A DNA stretch of 64,000 nt from positions 3,069,001 through 3,133,000 of the forward strand of contig NZ_CP053538.1 of assembly GCF_013137895.1 (NCBI RefSeq), written 5' to 3'. Positions 17,060 to 24,580 of the stretch are shown here, piece after piece. This DNA is from Hymenobacter taeanensis. GTDB taxonomy: Bacteria; Bacteroidota; Bacteroidia; Cytophagales; Hymenobacteraceae. How positions within the stretch are numbered: the stretch's first letter is position 1; each line of letters starts with the position of its first letter. Below the pieces are notes generated by a model. The model was not told where the DNA came from and searched no databases. It was given only the letters and a program-made list of their open reading frames with translations. The translations under genes and the position numbers were made by a program.

Positions 17060-17320
17060 TTATTTGTCCAGCAAAAAAGCATACTGGCTGAGCTGATTAT
17101 CCCGCAGCTTCTCCATCCAGCGCTGGGCATCTTCCGCCGTTTGCATCTCGGCTGCCGGCAGCGGAAACAAGGGTATTACGTCGTTACCTGGCCCTAACGG
17201 CATCCGCAAAGCGTAGCCACCCAGCCGCGGCGCCGGTATTAGCTCTATGCAGTAGCCCCGCGCTTCAAACTCGCCAAAAAACTCAGTGATGGACTCCGCG
17301 TCCGGTACAAAATGGGGCAT
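17060..17320 (-). CDS. Small unknown protein, last gene of the umuDC group
   Basis: An 86-residue protein starting MPHFVPDAESITEFFGEFEA; ATG 17320 is taken because the open frame upstream of it reads like non-coding sequence. It is soluble by appearance, with alternating hydrophobic strands (CIELIPAPRLGGYALRMPLG) and a helical C-terminus (DAQRWMEKLRDNQLSQYAFL). I do not recognise a family. It is the distal member of a leftward series umuD, umuC, 17854-18150, 17448-17777, this gene, with gaps of 26 to 127 bases, so it may be co-expressed with the polymerase genes. Confidence 0.55.
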   Translation of the reverse strand: MPHFVPDAESITEFFGEFEARGYCIELIPAPRLGGYALRMPLGPGNDVIPLFPLPAAEMQTAEDAQRWMEKLRDNQLSQYAFLLDK

Positions 17321-17447
17321 GACAGTGGAAGGTAGGAGAGAGGAAATGAAGAAAACGAGGCCGCCAGTTAAATTGGTTGCCAGGCTGCTTGTATGGCATA
17401 GAGACGCCGAGCAGGACGTTTCTTGGTTGAGCGGCTTGCCAGCTCTG

Positions 17448-17777
17448 CTACCGTTTGCGCCGCTGCCGGGTCTGCAGCTCCTGCCAGCACCACACCGCGG
17501 CGTCAAACGCTTCCGCCGTGAACTGCACCACCGAGTACCGTACCCGGTCCCGCAGGATAAAGTCGCCAGGCGTATCCCGGTAGCCCAGGCGCCGCAGCTC
17601 GGCGGCTTCGCCTGCCTTCAGCGCCTGGGCCAGCTGGAGCTGATAATACCCTTCCGGCGTCACCAGCATGCCGATGCGCTGATTATGCAGGCGAAGCGCT
17701 ACGCCCCGGCGGGTTTCGTACTTCTCCAGACTAACCGGCTGGTGCACTGGTGCAAGAAGTTCGGGTAAATGGGTCAT
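17448..17777 (-). CDS. Small unknown protein in the umuDC group
   Basis: A 109-residue protein starting MTHLPELLAPVHQPVSLEKY. It has mixed alpha/beta character, with RRGVALRLHNQRIGMLVTPE and a basic tail (LQTRQRRKR). No cysteines or metal motifs stand out and I do not recognise the family. ATG 17777 is preferred over a longer frame start that reads into the neighbouring gene. It lies 76 bases after the 17854-18150 gene on the same strand. Confidence 0.55.
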   Translation of the reverse strand: MTHLPELLAPVHQPVSLEKYETRRGVALRLHNQRIGMLVTPEGYYQLQLAQALKAGEAAELRRLGYRDTPGDFILRDRVRYSVVQFTAEAFDAAVWCWQELQTRQRRKR

Positions 17778-17853
17778 ATCGGTTTGCAAGTGAACTGGTT
17801 GAAGTGAAGAGTTTCGGGGAAAATCAAAGCGCAGGCGGGGCTGGCCCGTGTCG

Positions 17854-18150
17854 TCACGTGCTGAGTGGCGTATTCGGGGACTTGCCGGGGTGAGTATATG
17901 CTTCTTCCAGGGCCGTGCGCACCAGGGAATACACTGTTTCCCACCCCAGCCGGACACCTTCCTTGGGTTGTTCCACCAGGTATTGCGCCGTCACGTAGTC
18001 CACCAGCGCCACGGTTACGCGGCCCTGCTCCACTTCCACTGGCAGCGCCAGTTGCCACGGCGGCCGGCCGGGGCGTAGAAGTTCGATGACGTGGGAATCG
18101 TCAAAGACGGCCCGAACGTGGGCCTCCAGTAAAAAACGTGCGGTTGCCAT
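17854..18150 (-). CDS. Small unknown protein directly downstream of umuC
   Basis: A 98-residue protein beginning MATARFLLEAHVRAVFDDSH. It has a beta-rich middle (WQLALPVEVEQGRVTVALVD) and a helical C-terminal part (WETVYSLVRTALEEAY). ATG 18150 is 26 bases after the umuC stop, so it is likely translated from the same transcript. The family is not recognised. Genes of this size after umuC in mobile elements are often accessory to the error-prone polymerase, but nothing in this sequence shows that. Confidence 0.58.
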   Translation of the reverse strand: MATARFLLEAHVRAVFDDSHVIELLRPGRPPWQLALPVEVEQGRVTVALVDYVTAQYLVEQPKEGVRLGWETVYSLVRTALEEAYTHPGKSPNTPLST

Positions 18151-18176
18151 GTATGTCACAGTTGATGCAGCTGCCA

Positions 18177-19472
18177 TTAGCAGCGTACTTTCCATAGTTC
18201 TTGCCAGCTGGTAGTAAACGCCGGGCTCTTCGCCTCCCGCCGCATAGCCCAGGCCTCGCGCTGCCCCGGCGCGGCCACCATCGTGCCCACCCGCACTGTC
18301 CCCTTGCCATAGCGGCTGTTGAGACCGTCCAAGGTGCGCATCAGGGCCGCCCGCTCGGGAGAGGCTGCCAATGGCGCAAACAGACTGCCCTGCTGCTGTT
18401 GCCCGGCCCGCTCCAACCCGTCCAGCACCACCCCGGCCTTCACGTAGCGCCGGCCCGGCCGGTAGATCCGTTCCAGCCCGCGCCGCGCCCAGGCCGCCAG
18501 CACCAGCGTGTCGTCGGTAGCCACCGGCAAAGTCAGCTGAGTGGAAAACGAGTAGGGGGGAGGCGGCCCGGCGTAGCGGCTGGTTTCCACGAACACGGTG
18601 AGCAGGCGCGCGGCCAGCCCCTGCTGCCGCAGCTTTTCGCCGGCCCGCGCCACGTGCGTGGCCACGGCCCCGGCCAGGTCAGTTAGCTCACTCAGGGGCT
18701 GCCCAAACGAGCGGGTGCAGGCCAGCGACTTGCGGGCTTCATCTTCTACTACCACACTAGCGCAGGGCACCCCGCGTAGTTCCAGCAGCAGCCGGGCTCC
18801 CACCACGCCGCCCAGGTTCTTACGCGCCCAGACGTCGCTGACTCCTGCCAGCTCGGCGGCTGTGCGCACGCCGGCAGCATACAGCTTGGCAGCCGACCGG
18901 TGCCCCACGCCCCACACATCTTCCACGGCCACCTGCGCCAGCACCTTCCGGCGCTGGGCTTCGTCATCGAGCAGCAGCACGCCCGGTCCCTGGCCGCGCA
19001 ACATTTCCTGCTTGGCCACTCGGTTGGCCACCTTTGCCAGCGTCTTGGTTGGCGCCACGCCCACGCACACCGGAATGCCGGTGCGCTGCCGCACGGCCCC
19101 GCGCAGCTCGGCGGCCCAGCTGGGCAGGTCATAGTGGCGCGTCATGCCCCGCAAATCCAGAAATGCCTCGTCAATGGAATACACTTCCACCGCCGGCGTC
19201 ACCTGCTCCAGATACCACATCACGCGCCGGCTCATGTCCCCGTACAGCTCGTAGTTCGAGGAGCACACCACCACACCATGCCGCTCCATCAACTCCCGCA
19301 TCTGAAAATAGGGTGCCCCCATCTTCACGCCCAGCGCCTTCGCCTCCTGCGACCGGGCAATAACGCACCCATCATTGTTGCTGAGCACTACCACCGGCCG
19401 CTCTTCCAGCTCCGGCCGGAAAACCCGCTCGCACGAGGCGTAGAAATTATTGCAGTCAATTAAGCCGAACAT
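18177..19472 (-). CDS. umuC: Error-prone DNA polymerase V subunit UmuC
   Basis: A 431-residue Y-family polymerase. It begins [18 protein letters not shown], the UmuC signature, and has the catalytic [10 protein letters not shown] acidic motif near residue 100, with the first carboxylate in LIDCNNF. A helix-hairpin-helix region ([16 protein letters not shown]) and a little-finger domain with the family DUF4113 tail (YGKGTVRVG) follow. It performs translesion synthesis with activated UmuD' after DNA damage. The umuD gene lies 114 bases upstream on the same strand. Complete and apparently intact. Such umuDC pairs are common cargo of mobile elements, which fits the surroundings. Confidence 0.95.
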   Translation of the reverse strand: MFGLIDCNNFYASCERVFRPELEERPVVVLSNNDGCVIARSQEAKALGVKMGAPYFQMRELMERHGVVVCSSNYELYGDMSRRVMWYLEQVTPAVEVYSIDEAFLDLRGMTRHYDLPSWAAELRGAVRQRTGIPVCVGVAPTKTLAKVANRVAKQEMLRGQGPGVLLLDDEAQRRKVLAQVAVEDVWGVGHRSAAKLYAAGVRTAAELAGVSDVWARKNLGGVVGARLLLELRGVPCASVVVEDEARKSLACTRSFGQPLSELTDLAGAVATHVARAGEKLRQQGLAARLLTVFVETSRYAGPPPPYSFSTQLTLPVATDDTLVLAAWARRGLERIYRPGRRYVKAGVVLDGLERAGQQQQGSLFAPLAASPERAALMRTLDGLNSRYGKGTVRVGTMVAAPGQREAWAMRREAKSPAFTTSWQELWKVRC

Positions 19473-19568
19473 AGGAGAGGTAATAGGTAAATGGTGACCA
19501 GTAGCTGACCGCCAATAAAGAGTAAGACCAGCGGGAAGAAGCCATGTCGCTTACAGCCTCACCCTCCA

Positions 19569-19598
19569 ATTCTTAATTCCTAATTCCTAATTTTTAAT
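19569..19598. repeat. Short A/T-rich tandem heptamer repeat between umuD and umuC
   Basis: Tandem units of about seven bases (CTTAATT, CCTAATT, CCTAATT) run into the last codons of umuD, so the final residues SIKN of UmuD and its stop are made of repeat sequence. Nothing else is seen in the 114-base umuD-umuC gap. Confidence 0.45.
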
Positions 19599-20048
19599 TG
19601 ACACCCCGTGCCGGCCTTCTTTCACCAGCGGGTGCAACACGGCCACTACCACGCCCCAAATCCGCAAATCGTCAGCATTGCGCACCACGATAGGGGAGTA
19701 GTCGGCGTTTTCCGCCACTAGCATAGCCGAATTTGGCAGCTTCTTGAGCCGCTTTACGGTGTACTCACCTTCCACGCAGGCTACCACCACGTCCCCGTCC
19801 TGGGCCTGCATGCTGCGGTCCACCGCCAGCACATCCCCATCATGGATGCCTGCGCCCATCATGCTGTTGCCCGTGGCCCGCGCCAGAAACGAGGCATCCG
19901 GGTGTCGCAGCATCAGCCGGTTCAAGTCGACCAGTTCCGCTTCATAGTCCGCCGCCGGCGACGGAAAGCCACACGACAAGCGGTTGTCGAGCAAGGGTAG
20001 AAAGGTCAGGTCCTGCCGGACTTTGCCTAGTATGATTGCAGTTGCCAT
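19587..20048 (-). CDS. umuD: UmuD, LexA-like self-cleaving polymerase V subunit
   Basis: A 153-residue S24-family protein. The self-cleavage site is Cys26-Gly27 in SCGFPSPA, the catalytic serine is Ser62 in GNSMMG, and the general-base lysine is Lys99 in YTVKRL. RecA filaments stimulate cleavage to UmuD', which joins UmuC. The length is slightly above E. coli UmuD (139). It heads a leftward operon with umuC and three small genes. Upstream, an AT-rich segment with the palindrome at 20102-20114 is a candidate control site. The gene appears intact. Confidence 0.95.
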   Translation of the reverse strand: MATAIILGKVRQDLTFLPLLDNRLSCGFPSPAADYEAELVDLNRLMLRHPDASFLARATGNSMMGAGIHDGDVLAVDRSMQAQDGDVVVACVEGEYTVKRLKKLPNSAMLVAENADYSPIVVRNADDLRIWGVVVAVLHPLVKEGRHGVSIKN

Positions 20049-20101
20049 CGGTGCGTTTTAGTTGGGTTGAAACAGCTTACGATGGCAAGTATACGGCCTT
20101 G

Positions 20102-20123
20102 CTAATTAAATTAGTTAATGTAT
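20102..20123. promoter_or_regulatory. Palindrome and shared motif upstream of umuD
   Basis: CTAATTAAATTAG (20102-20114) is a 13-base palindrome 54 bases upstream of the umuD start. Overlapping it, 20108-20123 read on the minus strand is ATACATTAACTAATTT, almost the same as 32072-32088 (ATACATCAACTAAATTT) and the minus strand of 22098-22110. A repressor such as LexA or an element-encoded regulator could bind here; this is inference from sequence similarity only. Confidence 0.4.
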
Positions 20124-20236
20124 TGTCAAAAAAATTGGTAAAAATGCGCTGACACTGTCAAAATAGCTTGCTGCTATGCAAACATGTTCCCGGCTGAAGC
20201 AGCCATTCCAGTCTGCTTGGAAAGCCGAAGACCGGC

Positions 20237-20659
20237 TCACACTTCAAAGTGTGGCCGGTCTTTCCAACTCTGCCAGTCGCCGCCCCACCGGACGGCCGGA
20301 CTCGCCGCTTTCATTAGCTGCGCAAATCGGGCCAGCAACTCCGCCGACCAACTTACCTGCCCGTTGTCGAGCAGAAAGGCCACATCCAAAGCCCTAGCTG
20401 GCTTGGCGTTGTGCTTCGACTCCCCACCAAGCTTGTATGTCACGATGGGCCCTGGCTTGTTGCGCCCTTGTGCGTACAGGGCATTTTGCTCATCTACGCT
20501 CCTATGCCCCGTTGTCACAATCGGCCGCCCGAGTCGGGCCAATTGTGGGTTGGCCAGCCACGCCAGCAAGGCCTTGGCATAGGCTGCGCGTAGCGTTAGA
20601 TGCACCCCCGCCAACCGGGCCGCCTGCCGCCCGGCCTGGGCACTACTGAGCGTTACCAT
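20237..20659 (-). CDS. M15-family peptidoglycan peptidase, endolysin-like
   Basis: A 140-residue zinc peptidase of the M15 (VanY/CwlK/endolysin) type that cuts L-Ala-D-Glu or D-Ala bonds of peptidoglycan. The motif SxHxxxxAxDV is present as Ser81, His83 and Asp92 (SKHNAKPARALDVAF), with the third ligand His137 in the C-terminal HFEV. There is no signal peptide, as in phage endolysins that need a holin. It starts inside the end of the upstream membrane-protein gene (17-base overlap), giving a holin-endolysin-like pair. It probably came with a phage-like element; VanX/VanY-type housekeeping roles are less likely at this size. Confidence 0.85.
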   Translation of the reverse strand: MVTLSSAQAGRQAARLAGVHLTLRAAYAKALLAWLANPQLARLGRPIVTTGHRSVDEQNALYAQGRNKPGPIVTYKLGGESKHNAKPARALDVAFLLDNGQVSWSAELLARFAQLMKAASPAVRWGGDWQSWKDRPHFEV

Positions 20660-20915
20660 CCAGCGAATCCTGGCGAACTTCAGTTGTTTTCGGTAATGCT
20701 TCGGCCGGTACTTTTACTACCGCTTCCGGCTTCTGCAAGGCCTTCCGCACGGTAGCCCAGATGGTTACGATGGCCACCAACGCCTGAATAATCAGGTGCC
20801 CGTAGTTTTCAATGGTCGACGGGTCGGGAGGCGTAAGACGTTCGGTAACAACCTGACCTAGTAAGGCCGTCGTTACAATGTGGGTGATGTGCCCGGCTTT
20901 GGTGCTGCTGAACAT
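20643..20915 (-). CDS. Small membrane protein, possible holin
   Basis: A 90-residue protein with one clear hydrophobic segment (residues about 38-55, HLIIQALVAIVTIWATV) and a weaker one near residues 10-22, followed by a charged C-terminus. Its gene overlaps the endolysin-like gene by 17 bases. Size, topology and position fit a phage holin or holin-like protein. There is no family motif to confirm it, so the call is from context. Confidence 0.55.
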   Translation of the reverse strand: MFSSTKAGHITHIVTTALLGQVVTERLTPPDPSTIENYGHLIIQALVAIVTIWATVRKALQKPEAVVKVPAEALPKTTEVRQDSLDGNAQ

Positions 20916-21037
20916 GGCTAGCTGATGTTTGGTTAAACTTGTTTGACAAATCTACTAAACGTCAACTTTGTTTTATGGTTGATGAGTTGAAATGATATAA
21001 TAGTTTTTGAACTTTTACTTGCTGTATTCTAAGTAGG

Positions 21038-21114
21038 GGCTGCCCCCGTCCCTCCGCTCTGCTGCGGTCCGGGGTCGGGCTGTACGCCACTTCGCTACGG
21101 CCCTGCGGGCAGCC
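21038..21114. repeat. Inverted repeat GGCTGCCC / GGGCAGCC
   Basis: Arms at 21038-21045 and 21107-21114 are perfect complements and enclose 61 bases with further GC-rich partial pairings. It marks the start of the C-rich non-coding stretch. Confidence 0.45.
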
Positions 21115-21541
21115 TCCTGCGTCGGCTTGGCTGCCATCCCTCAGCCATTCCTCCCGCAACAGCTGCTACTCCCTGAAGCTGACCGTCCCACGCTGCCCAG
21201 CCGCGCCCCTAAAAGGCGCCGCCGGTCGGCTACCGAACCCCACCGCCCGGCCCAGCCCCTGCGTTCTGCCCTCCCACCAACTCCTGCGCCACTGCACTCC
21301 AGGGCCCGGCCTCCACCTACCGCACCATTCCGACTGCTGCTCCAGACATCAGCGTGTCAACCCAGCCGCCTGCCCAACGCACCGCTTCCAGGCCGCGCCG
21401 GGCCGAAAAAGGCCCCACGCCGCCTGTCCGTACCCCAAGCCCCCACCCCGGCGCCAGCGGCTGCTTCCCAACCCACAGCCTGCCCCGCAGCCGCCCGCGC
21501 CTCTTCCCCCGCACGATAAGGTCCGCTTTGCGGAGTGTTCA

Positions 21542-21688
21542 TTGGGGAGTCCCCCAAACCCCCGTAGTATGCTCCGCGCTGCGCTGCATGGCCTCGGGTT
21601 CCGCAGCCCGAAAAAAGGTTGCTACACCCTCATAAGGCGCCCTTCGGGCCGGTCTGTTGGGGGCCCTCAGCCCGGCCCCCAAACCCCC
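21542..21688. repeat. Paired CCCCCAAACCCCC motifs with inverted flanks
   Basis: CCCCCAAACCCCC occurs at 21551-21563 and 21676-21688. Each is preceded by an inverted TTGGGG: TTGGGG-AGT-CCCCCAA at 21542-21557 and a perfect TTGGGGGCC / GGCCCCCAA at 21657-21665 and 21674-21682. Sequences of this kind are often seen near mobilisation regions of plasmids and integrative elements, but no relaxase gene is visible here. Confidence 0.45.
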
Positions 21689-21755
21689 AGGGCAAGGCTT
21701 TCAAGGCAGGCAGCCGGTCCGTGGTGCGTGCCAGCGCGGCAGCCGGGGCTAGGCG

Positions 21756-22081
21756 CTAATCCAGTGGCAGCAGCTCCACGGGGCGGCCCAAGCGGCGGGC
21801 GGCGCGCAGGGCGCTCAACGTCCCTTTGCTGCGGCCGTCCCACACCACCAGCACTAGGTCAGCCCGGCGTACTATATCGGCGTTGCGCACGTGGGGCGCA
21901 GCTCCAGCAGGGGCACCCGGTGGGCGCGGGCCCAACTGGCGGCCAGGGCATCTACCCCCGCCGCGCCGCCGCTCACCACTTCGGCGGGGCGTAACTCAGC
22001 CGGCCGCTCCGCTAGGGCAGCGCAAGTAGTTATGCCTCGGCTACCCACTACTGCTACCGTCTTATTTTTGTGTTTTTCCAT
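21756..22081 (-). pseudogene. DUF2493 (SLOG-like nucleotide-binding) gene with a one-base frameshift
   Basis: Starting at ATG 22081 the frame reads MEKHKNKTVAVVGSRGITT and VVSGGAAGVDALAASWARAH, the N-terminal two thirds of a DUF2493/YspA-like Rossmann domain, then ends early at 21872. In the adjacent frame the rest of the domain continues without a gap: HVRNADIVRRADLVLVVWDG then SKGTLSALRAARR, ending with a TAG at 21756-21758. Restoring one C near 21890 (CGCCCCACG to CGCCCCCACG) would join them. It is therefore either an inactivated gene, a sequencing error in a C-run, or less likely a recoded gene. DUF2493 proteins are common on phages and mobile elements and are related to DprA-like nucleotide sensors. 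It lies divergent from the 22247 operon. Confidence 0.8.
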
Positions 22082-22097
22082 GCATTCAATATATGTA

Positions 22098-22110
22098 AAA
22101 TTTAGTTGAT
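22098..22110 (-). promoter_or_regulatory. Shared 13-base motif upstream of the DUF2493 gene
   Basis: Read on the minus strand it is ATCAACTAAATTT, identical to 32076-32088 upstream of the small helix-turn-helix gene, and similar to the site upstream of umuD. It is 17 bases before the DUF2493 start, so a repressor or activator site is plausible. Confidence 0.42.
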
Positions 22111-22153
22111 ATAAAAGCAAAATTATTTGTCAAACTAGTTGTTATAGTGGAAA

Positions 22154-22161
22154 TATGTTTG
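22154..22161 (+). promoter_or_regulatory. Candidate Bacteroidota -7 element for the phage-like operon
   Basis: TATGTTTG matches the TAnnTTTG consensus of Bacteroidota primary-sigma promoters. A TTTG at 22126-22129 is a possible -33 element but the spacing (24 bases) is a little long. The first gene starts 85 bases downstream. Confidence 0.4.
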
Positions 22162-22246
22162 TACTTTAGGTGTGTAGTCGGGAAGGCCCTGGCTACCGCC
22201 CCCCGGAGGCCTACGGCGCGGGCACCCACGGCTAACTTCTACAGCC

Positions 22247-22570
22247 ATGCAACCCCATCAGCTTTTGCAGCTCGCCGCTGCCGTTTGGCAAGGCCCTGCC
22301 CTCTGCCCGTTCCAAGGCATCTACGTCGCCCAGTCTGCCGCCACCTATGACCAGGGCAGCGGCCCGCGCTGGTACGTCAGCTTCTCGCTGGCCGAGCGCC
22401 CGGCTTGTCAGCCTGCCGGTAACTTTGCTGGCTCTGGCCGCTGCCCCTTTGAGGCCCTCAAAGCTGCTTTCCGCGCTCTGCGCGCCGTGGCCCCTGCCCA
22501 TGCTTTCGTGGCCGTGTGGGAGGTGATAAAGGCCGAGGACGAGTACGCCCACGTTCCGGCCCATGTCTAG
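22247..22570 (+). CDS. Unknown protein, first gene of the phage-like operon
   Basis: A 107-residue protein (MQPHQLLQLAAAVWQGPAL) with an alpha/beta look and no recognised motif. The segment RWYVSFSLAERPAC and the C-terminal helix-strand (ALKAAFRALRAVAP, then FVAVWEVIKAEDE) are well-formed, which supports real coding. Its end overlaps the next gene by 8 bases. Probably an accessory or early gene of the mobile element. Confidence 0.6.
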   Translation: MQPHQLLQLAAAVWQGPALCPFQGIYVAQSAATYDQGSGPRWYVSFSLAERPACQPAGNFAGSGRCPFEALKAAFRALRAVAPAHAFVAVWEVIKAEDEYAHVPAHV

Positions 22571-22886
22571 CGTCGCTACGCTGGCCCCCGTAGCATCCGC
22601 CCCGGCAGGGGCGGGTAGCTATACCCGCCGCCGTTGCTTCCACGAGCGGGAGCTAGCCGTGTTGCTGTTCGGCGGGCTGCGGGAGGTGGTAGCTGCCGTG
22701 ACCTACTACGTGCAGTGGGTTTCCGCGGATGAGTTCAGCTGGTCGAGCAACAGGCAGCCCCATGTGCGCCTACGGGGCGTGTACTGCCGGCGCACGGGCC
22801 GCCCGCTTTACGTCGGCCGCGCCCAGGAGCAGGCCCTAGCCGAGCAGTTGGCAGAATTACTCTACCACGAGGGTCCGCGCCCATGA
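22563..22886 (+). CDS. Unknown small protein of the phage-like operon
   Basis: A 107-residue protein. The middle shows beta strands (VTYYVQWVSADEFS, VRLRGVYCRRTGRPLYVGRA) and the end is helical (QEQALAEQLAELLYHE). No known family is recognised. It overlaps both neighbours (8 bases upstream, ATGA type downstream), so the group is translated as a coupled series. Confidence 0.6.
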   Translation: MSSVATLAPVASAPAGAGSYTRRRCFHERELAVLLFGGLREVVAAVTYYVQWVSADEFSWSSNRQPHVRLRGVYCRRTGRPLYVGRAQEQALAEQLAELLYHEGPRP

Positions 22887-23203
22887 GCCCTGGCACCACC
22901 TCACAAGCAGGCTGCTGGTACGCGGCCTGCTTGTACGCCGCGGGCCCCGGCTGGGCCGTGGTGCGCGACGTCGCCCAGCCCGGCACCATACCCGGCGGCC
23001 CTGGCCTGTATCAGCAAGAGGCCGCCCCCGGCGCCTACGCCACCCACGAGCTAGCCCAGGCCGCCGCGGAGCAGCTGAACCGCCCCGCCTTGCTACGCCT
23101 GCGCCCGGCCGACCGCTACGGCGAGCTGCCCCCGCCCGCCGATGACTACCATCCGCACCCCTGGGACCTCCAAGAACCTTTACCTGTCTACTCTCATGCC
23201 TAA
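22883..23203 (+). CDS. Unknown small protein of the phage-like operon
   Basis: A 106-residue protein with a short beta segment (WYAACLYAAGPGWAVVRDV), a helix (HELAQAAAEQLNRPALL) and an acidic, proline-rich tail. It starts at an ATGA overlap with the preceding gene and its stop overlaps the start of the next gene by 8 bases. No family recognised. Confidence 0.58.
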   Translation: MSPGTTSQAGCWYAACLYAAGPGWAVVRDVAQPGTIPGGPGLYQQEAAPGAYATHELAQAAAEQLNRPALLRLRPADRYGELPPPADDYHPHPWDLQEPLPVYSHA

Positions 23204-23510
23204 ACCCGCTACTTCCTACCAAGCCCAACTACTCGACCCGCACAGCGCCCAGCCGCAGCCGGTCAGCCCCCGCAACGGCCGCAGCTTCAAGCTGGCCGAA
23301 CTCTACCAGCTGCTCGACTGCCGCACGGTAGACGTGGTGCGCCTCTCCTCCGAGTTGATTTTGATAATCGACGACGAAGGCAAGTTTCGTAACCCCTGCT
23401 ACCTCAACGTGCTGGCCACGCACTTCTACCATCAGCATATTCCAGAGGCGCGCGGAGTAGATGTAGTAGTCGGCCGCGTCATTCTGTGCCACGACAAGCA
23501 ATTCCGCTAA
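23196..23510 (+). CDS. DUF3846-like protein
   Basis: A 104-residue protein. The pattern SPRNGRSFKLAELYQLLDC, then LILIIDDEGKFRNPCYLNVL, resembles DUF3846 proteins, small phage and plasmid-associated proteins in which a helix after the Phe-x-Leu-x-Glu-Leu segment is followed by a strand ending in a Glu/Asp-Glu-Gly-Lys turn. The function of the family is not established. ATG 23196 overlaps the previous gene by 8 bases; an in-frame ATG at 23142 would make an overlap of 62 bases and adds unlike sequence. Confidence 0.65.
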   Translation: MPKPATSYQAQLLDPHSAQPQPVSPRNGRSFKLAELYQLLDCRTVDVVRLSSELILIIDDEGKFRNPCYLNVLATHFYHQHIPEARGVDVVVGRVILCHDKQFR

Positions 23511-23513
23511 GCC

Positions 23514-23729
23514 GTGCGCAAAACACCCGCCCCCGTCTGCCGCATTGTGCAGCGGCCCGTGCCCGGCAGCCCGCTGGGCGCCGGCACCTACCTCACCCTA
23601 ATGAAGTGCCCCGGCACCTCCTGGGCCGCGCTATGGCTCGGGAACCGGGCCGCCGGCCTTCGCGCCGCCTTGCGGGCCGCTTGCCGCGCCCGCTGCAACA
23701 GCACCTGCCGCCGCTGCCGGCCGCCATAG
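23514..23729 (+). CDS. Possible small cysteine-containing protein
   Basis: A 71-residue reading frame starting with GTG 3 bases after the DUF3846-like stop. It contains five cysteines, three of them in a basic C-terminal segment (CRARCNSTCRRCRPP). Position and the short gap favour a real gene in the operon; base composition bias also produces such Arg/Ala/Cys-rich frames, and a second frame (23486-23791) covers the same bases. Low confidence. Confidence 0.35.
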   Translation: MRKTPAPVCRIVQRPVPGSPLGAGTYLTLMKCPGTSWAALWLGNRAAGLRAALRAACRARCNSTCRRCRPP

Positions 23730-23833
23730 GGGCCGCCTACTTCCGCTCCCATTGCCACGGCGCAGGGGCCCGCCGCAACCATCGGCCCTAACCTTTCTCA
23801 CCTCTTAATCTCTCATTTCTAACTTCTAGTATT

Positions 23834-24535
23834 ATGGCCACTGCCACGAAAACCACCAAGCTGCAAGCCGCTCAGCCCGCCACTCCCGCCCCCGAAACCA
23901 CGCTAACCCTAGGGCCACTTAGCCCCGCTTACCTGATGGACAAGGTAGACGAGGCCAGCGGTGAAGTCATGCAGGTGCCGCGCTTCCGCTACCTGCCCGG
24001 CCACCCGCGCCAAATTCGCTTCGATGCCAAAGCCGGCCAGTTCAACATCGGTGGCATTACGCCGCTGGGCCCCGCCATCAGCTTTATTCCGCTGGCTTGG
24101 CGCGTATTCTCCGACAACATTTTGAACATGGGCCGCAAGCTGTGGGCCGAACTGTTTTTTGCCGATGAGAAAGGCGCCATCTGCGCCGTGCTCTTTCACG
24201 GCTACAGCGTCGAAAACCTCTACCGCCTGATCGAGCCCCTGTTCTACGACGAGCTGACCTTAGCCGACGTGGTAGTGAAAGTGACGGCCGAAAAGAAGGA
24301 GACGGTCAAAGATGGCAAGAAAGCTACCTACTTCATTGCCGGCTTTAGCTACGAAGCCGCCGCCCCCCAGGAAGTAGCCGCCCGCCGCGACTTCGCCCGC
24401 GACTTTCCCATCTGGCGCCAGGAAACCTATTCAACCGGGGCTGAGGTGCGCATCAGCCACGGCTACACGGCCCCCGCCGAGGATGCAGCCCCGGAGGGAG
24501 TCGAAGAAGCCGAGCTAGCCCAACAAGCCGCCTGA
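23834..24535 (+). CDS. Unknown 233-residue protein of the phage-like operon
   Basis: The protein has a low-complexity N-terminus, a structured middle (residues about 30-200) and an acidic tail (EDAAPEGVEEAELAQ). The middle has strands and helices such as FRYLPGHPRQIRFDAK, FNIGGITPLGPAISFIPLAW and ICAVLFHGYSVENLYRLIEP. I do not recognise the family. Because it precedes a RecE-type nuclease in an apparent early phage operon, a recombination or single-strand DNA-binding role is possible; this is inference from position and from the acidic C-terminal tail. Confidence 0.7.
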   Translation: MATATKTTKLQAAQPATPAPETTLTLGPLSPAYLMDKVDEASGEVMQVPRFRYLPGHPRQIRFDAKAGQFNIGGITPLGPAISFIPLAWRVFSDNILNMGRKLWAELFFADEKGAICAVLFHGYSVENLYRLIEPLFYDELTLADVVVKVTAEKKETVKDGKKATYFIAGFSYEAAAPQEVAARRDFARDFPIWRQETYSTGAEVRISHGYTAPAEDAAPEGVEEAELAQQAA

Positions 24536-24580
24536 TAGCCCGGCCCCCGCGCCACCCGGCGCGGGGGCCATCCTACGCCC

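Larger units (their letters stand above)
20916..21755. other. 840-base stretch without a convincing gene
   Basis: From about 21030 to 21530 the plus strand is strikingly rich in C over G, and the translations are proline, alanine and arginine-rich low-complexity products that look like composition artefacts. Two structured spots are listed separately (21038-21114 and 21542-21688). The left end (20930-21020) is AT-rich and probably holds the promoter of the small membrane protein gene. I see no RNA gene. Confidence 0.6.

Noticed and set aside
21127..21519. Proline/arginine-rich frame in the C-rich stretch
   Set aside because: Composition alone explains it; no start signal, no conserved-looking segment, and several frames overlap the same bases.
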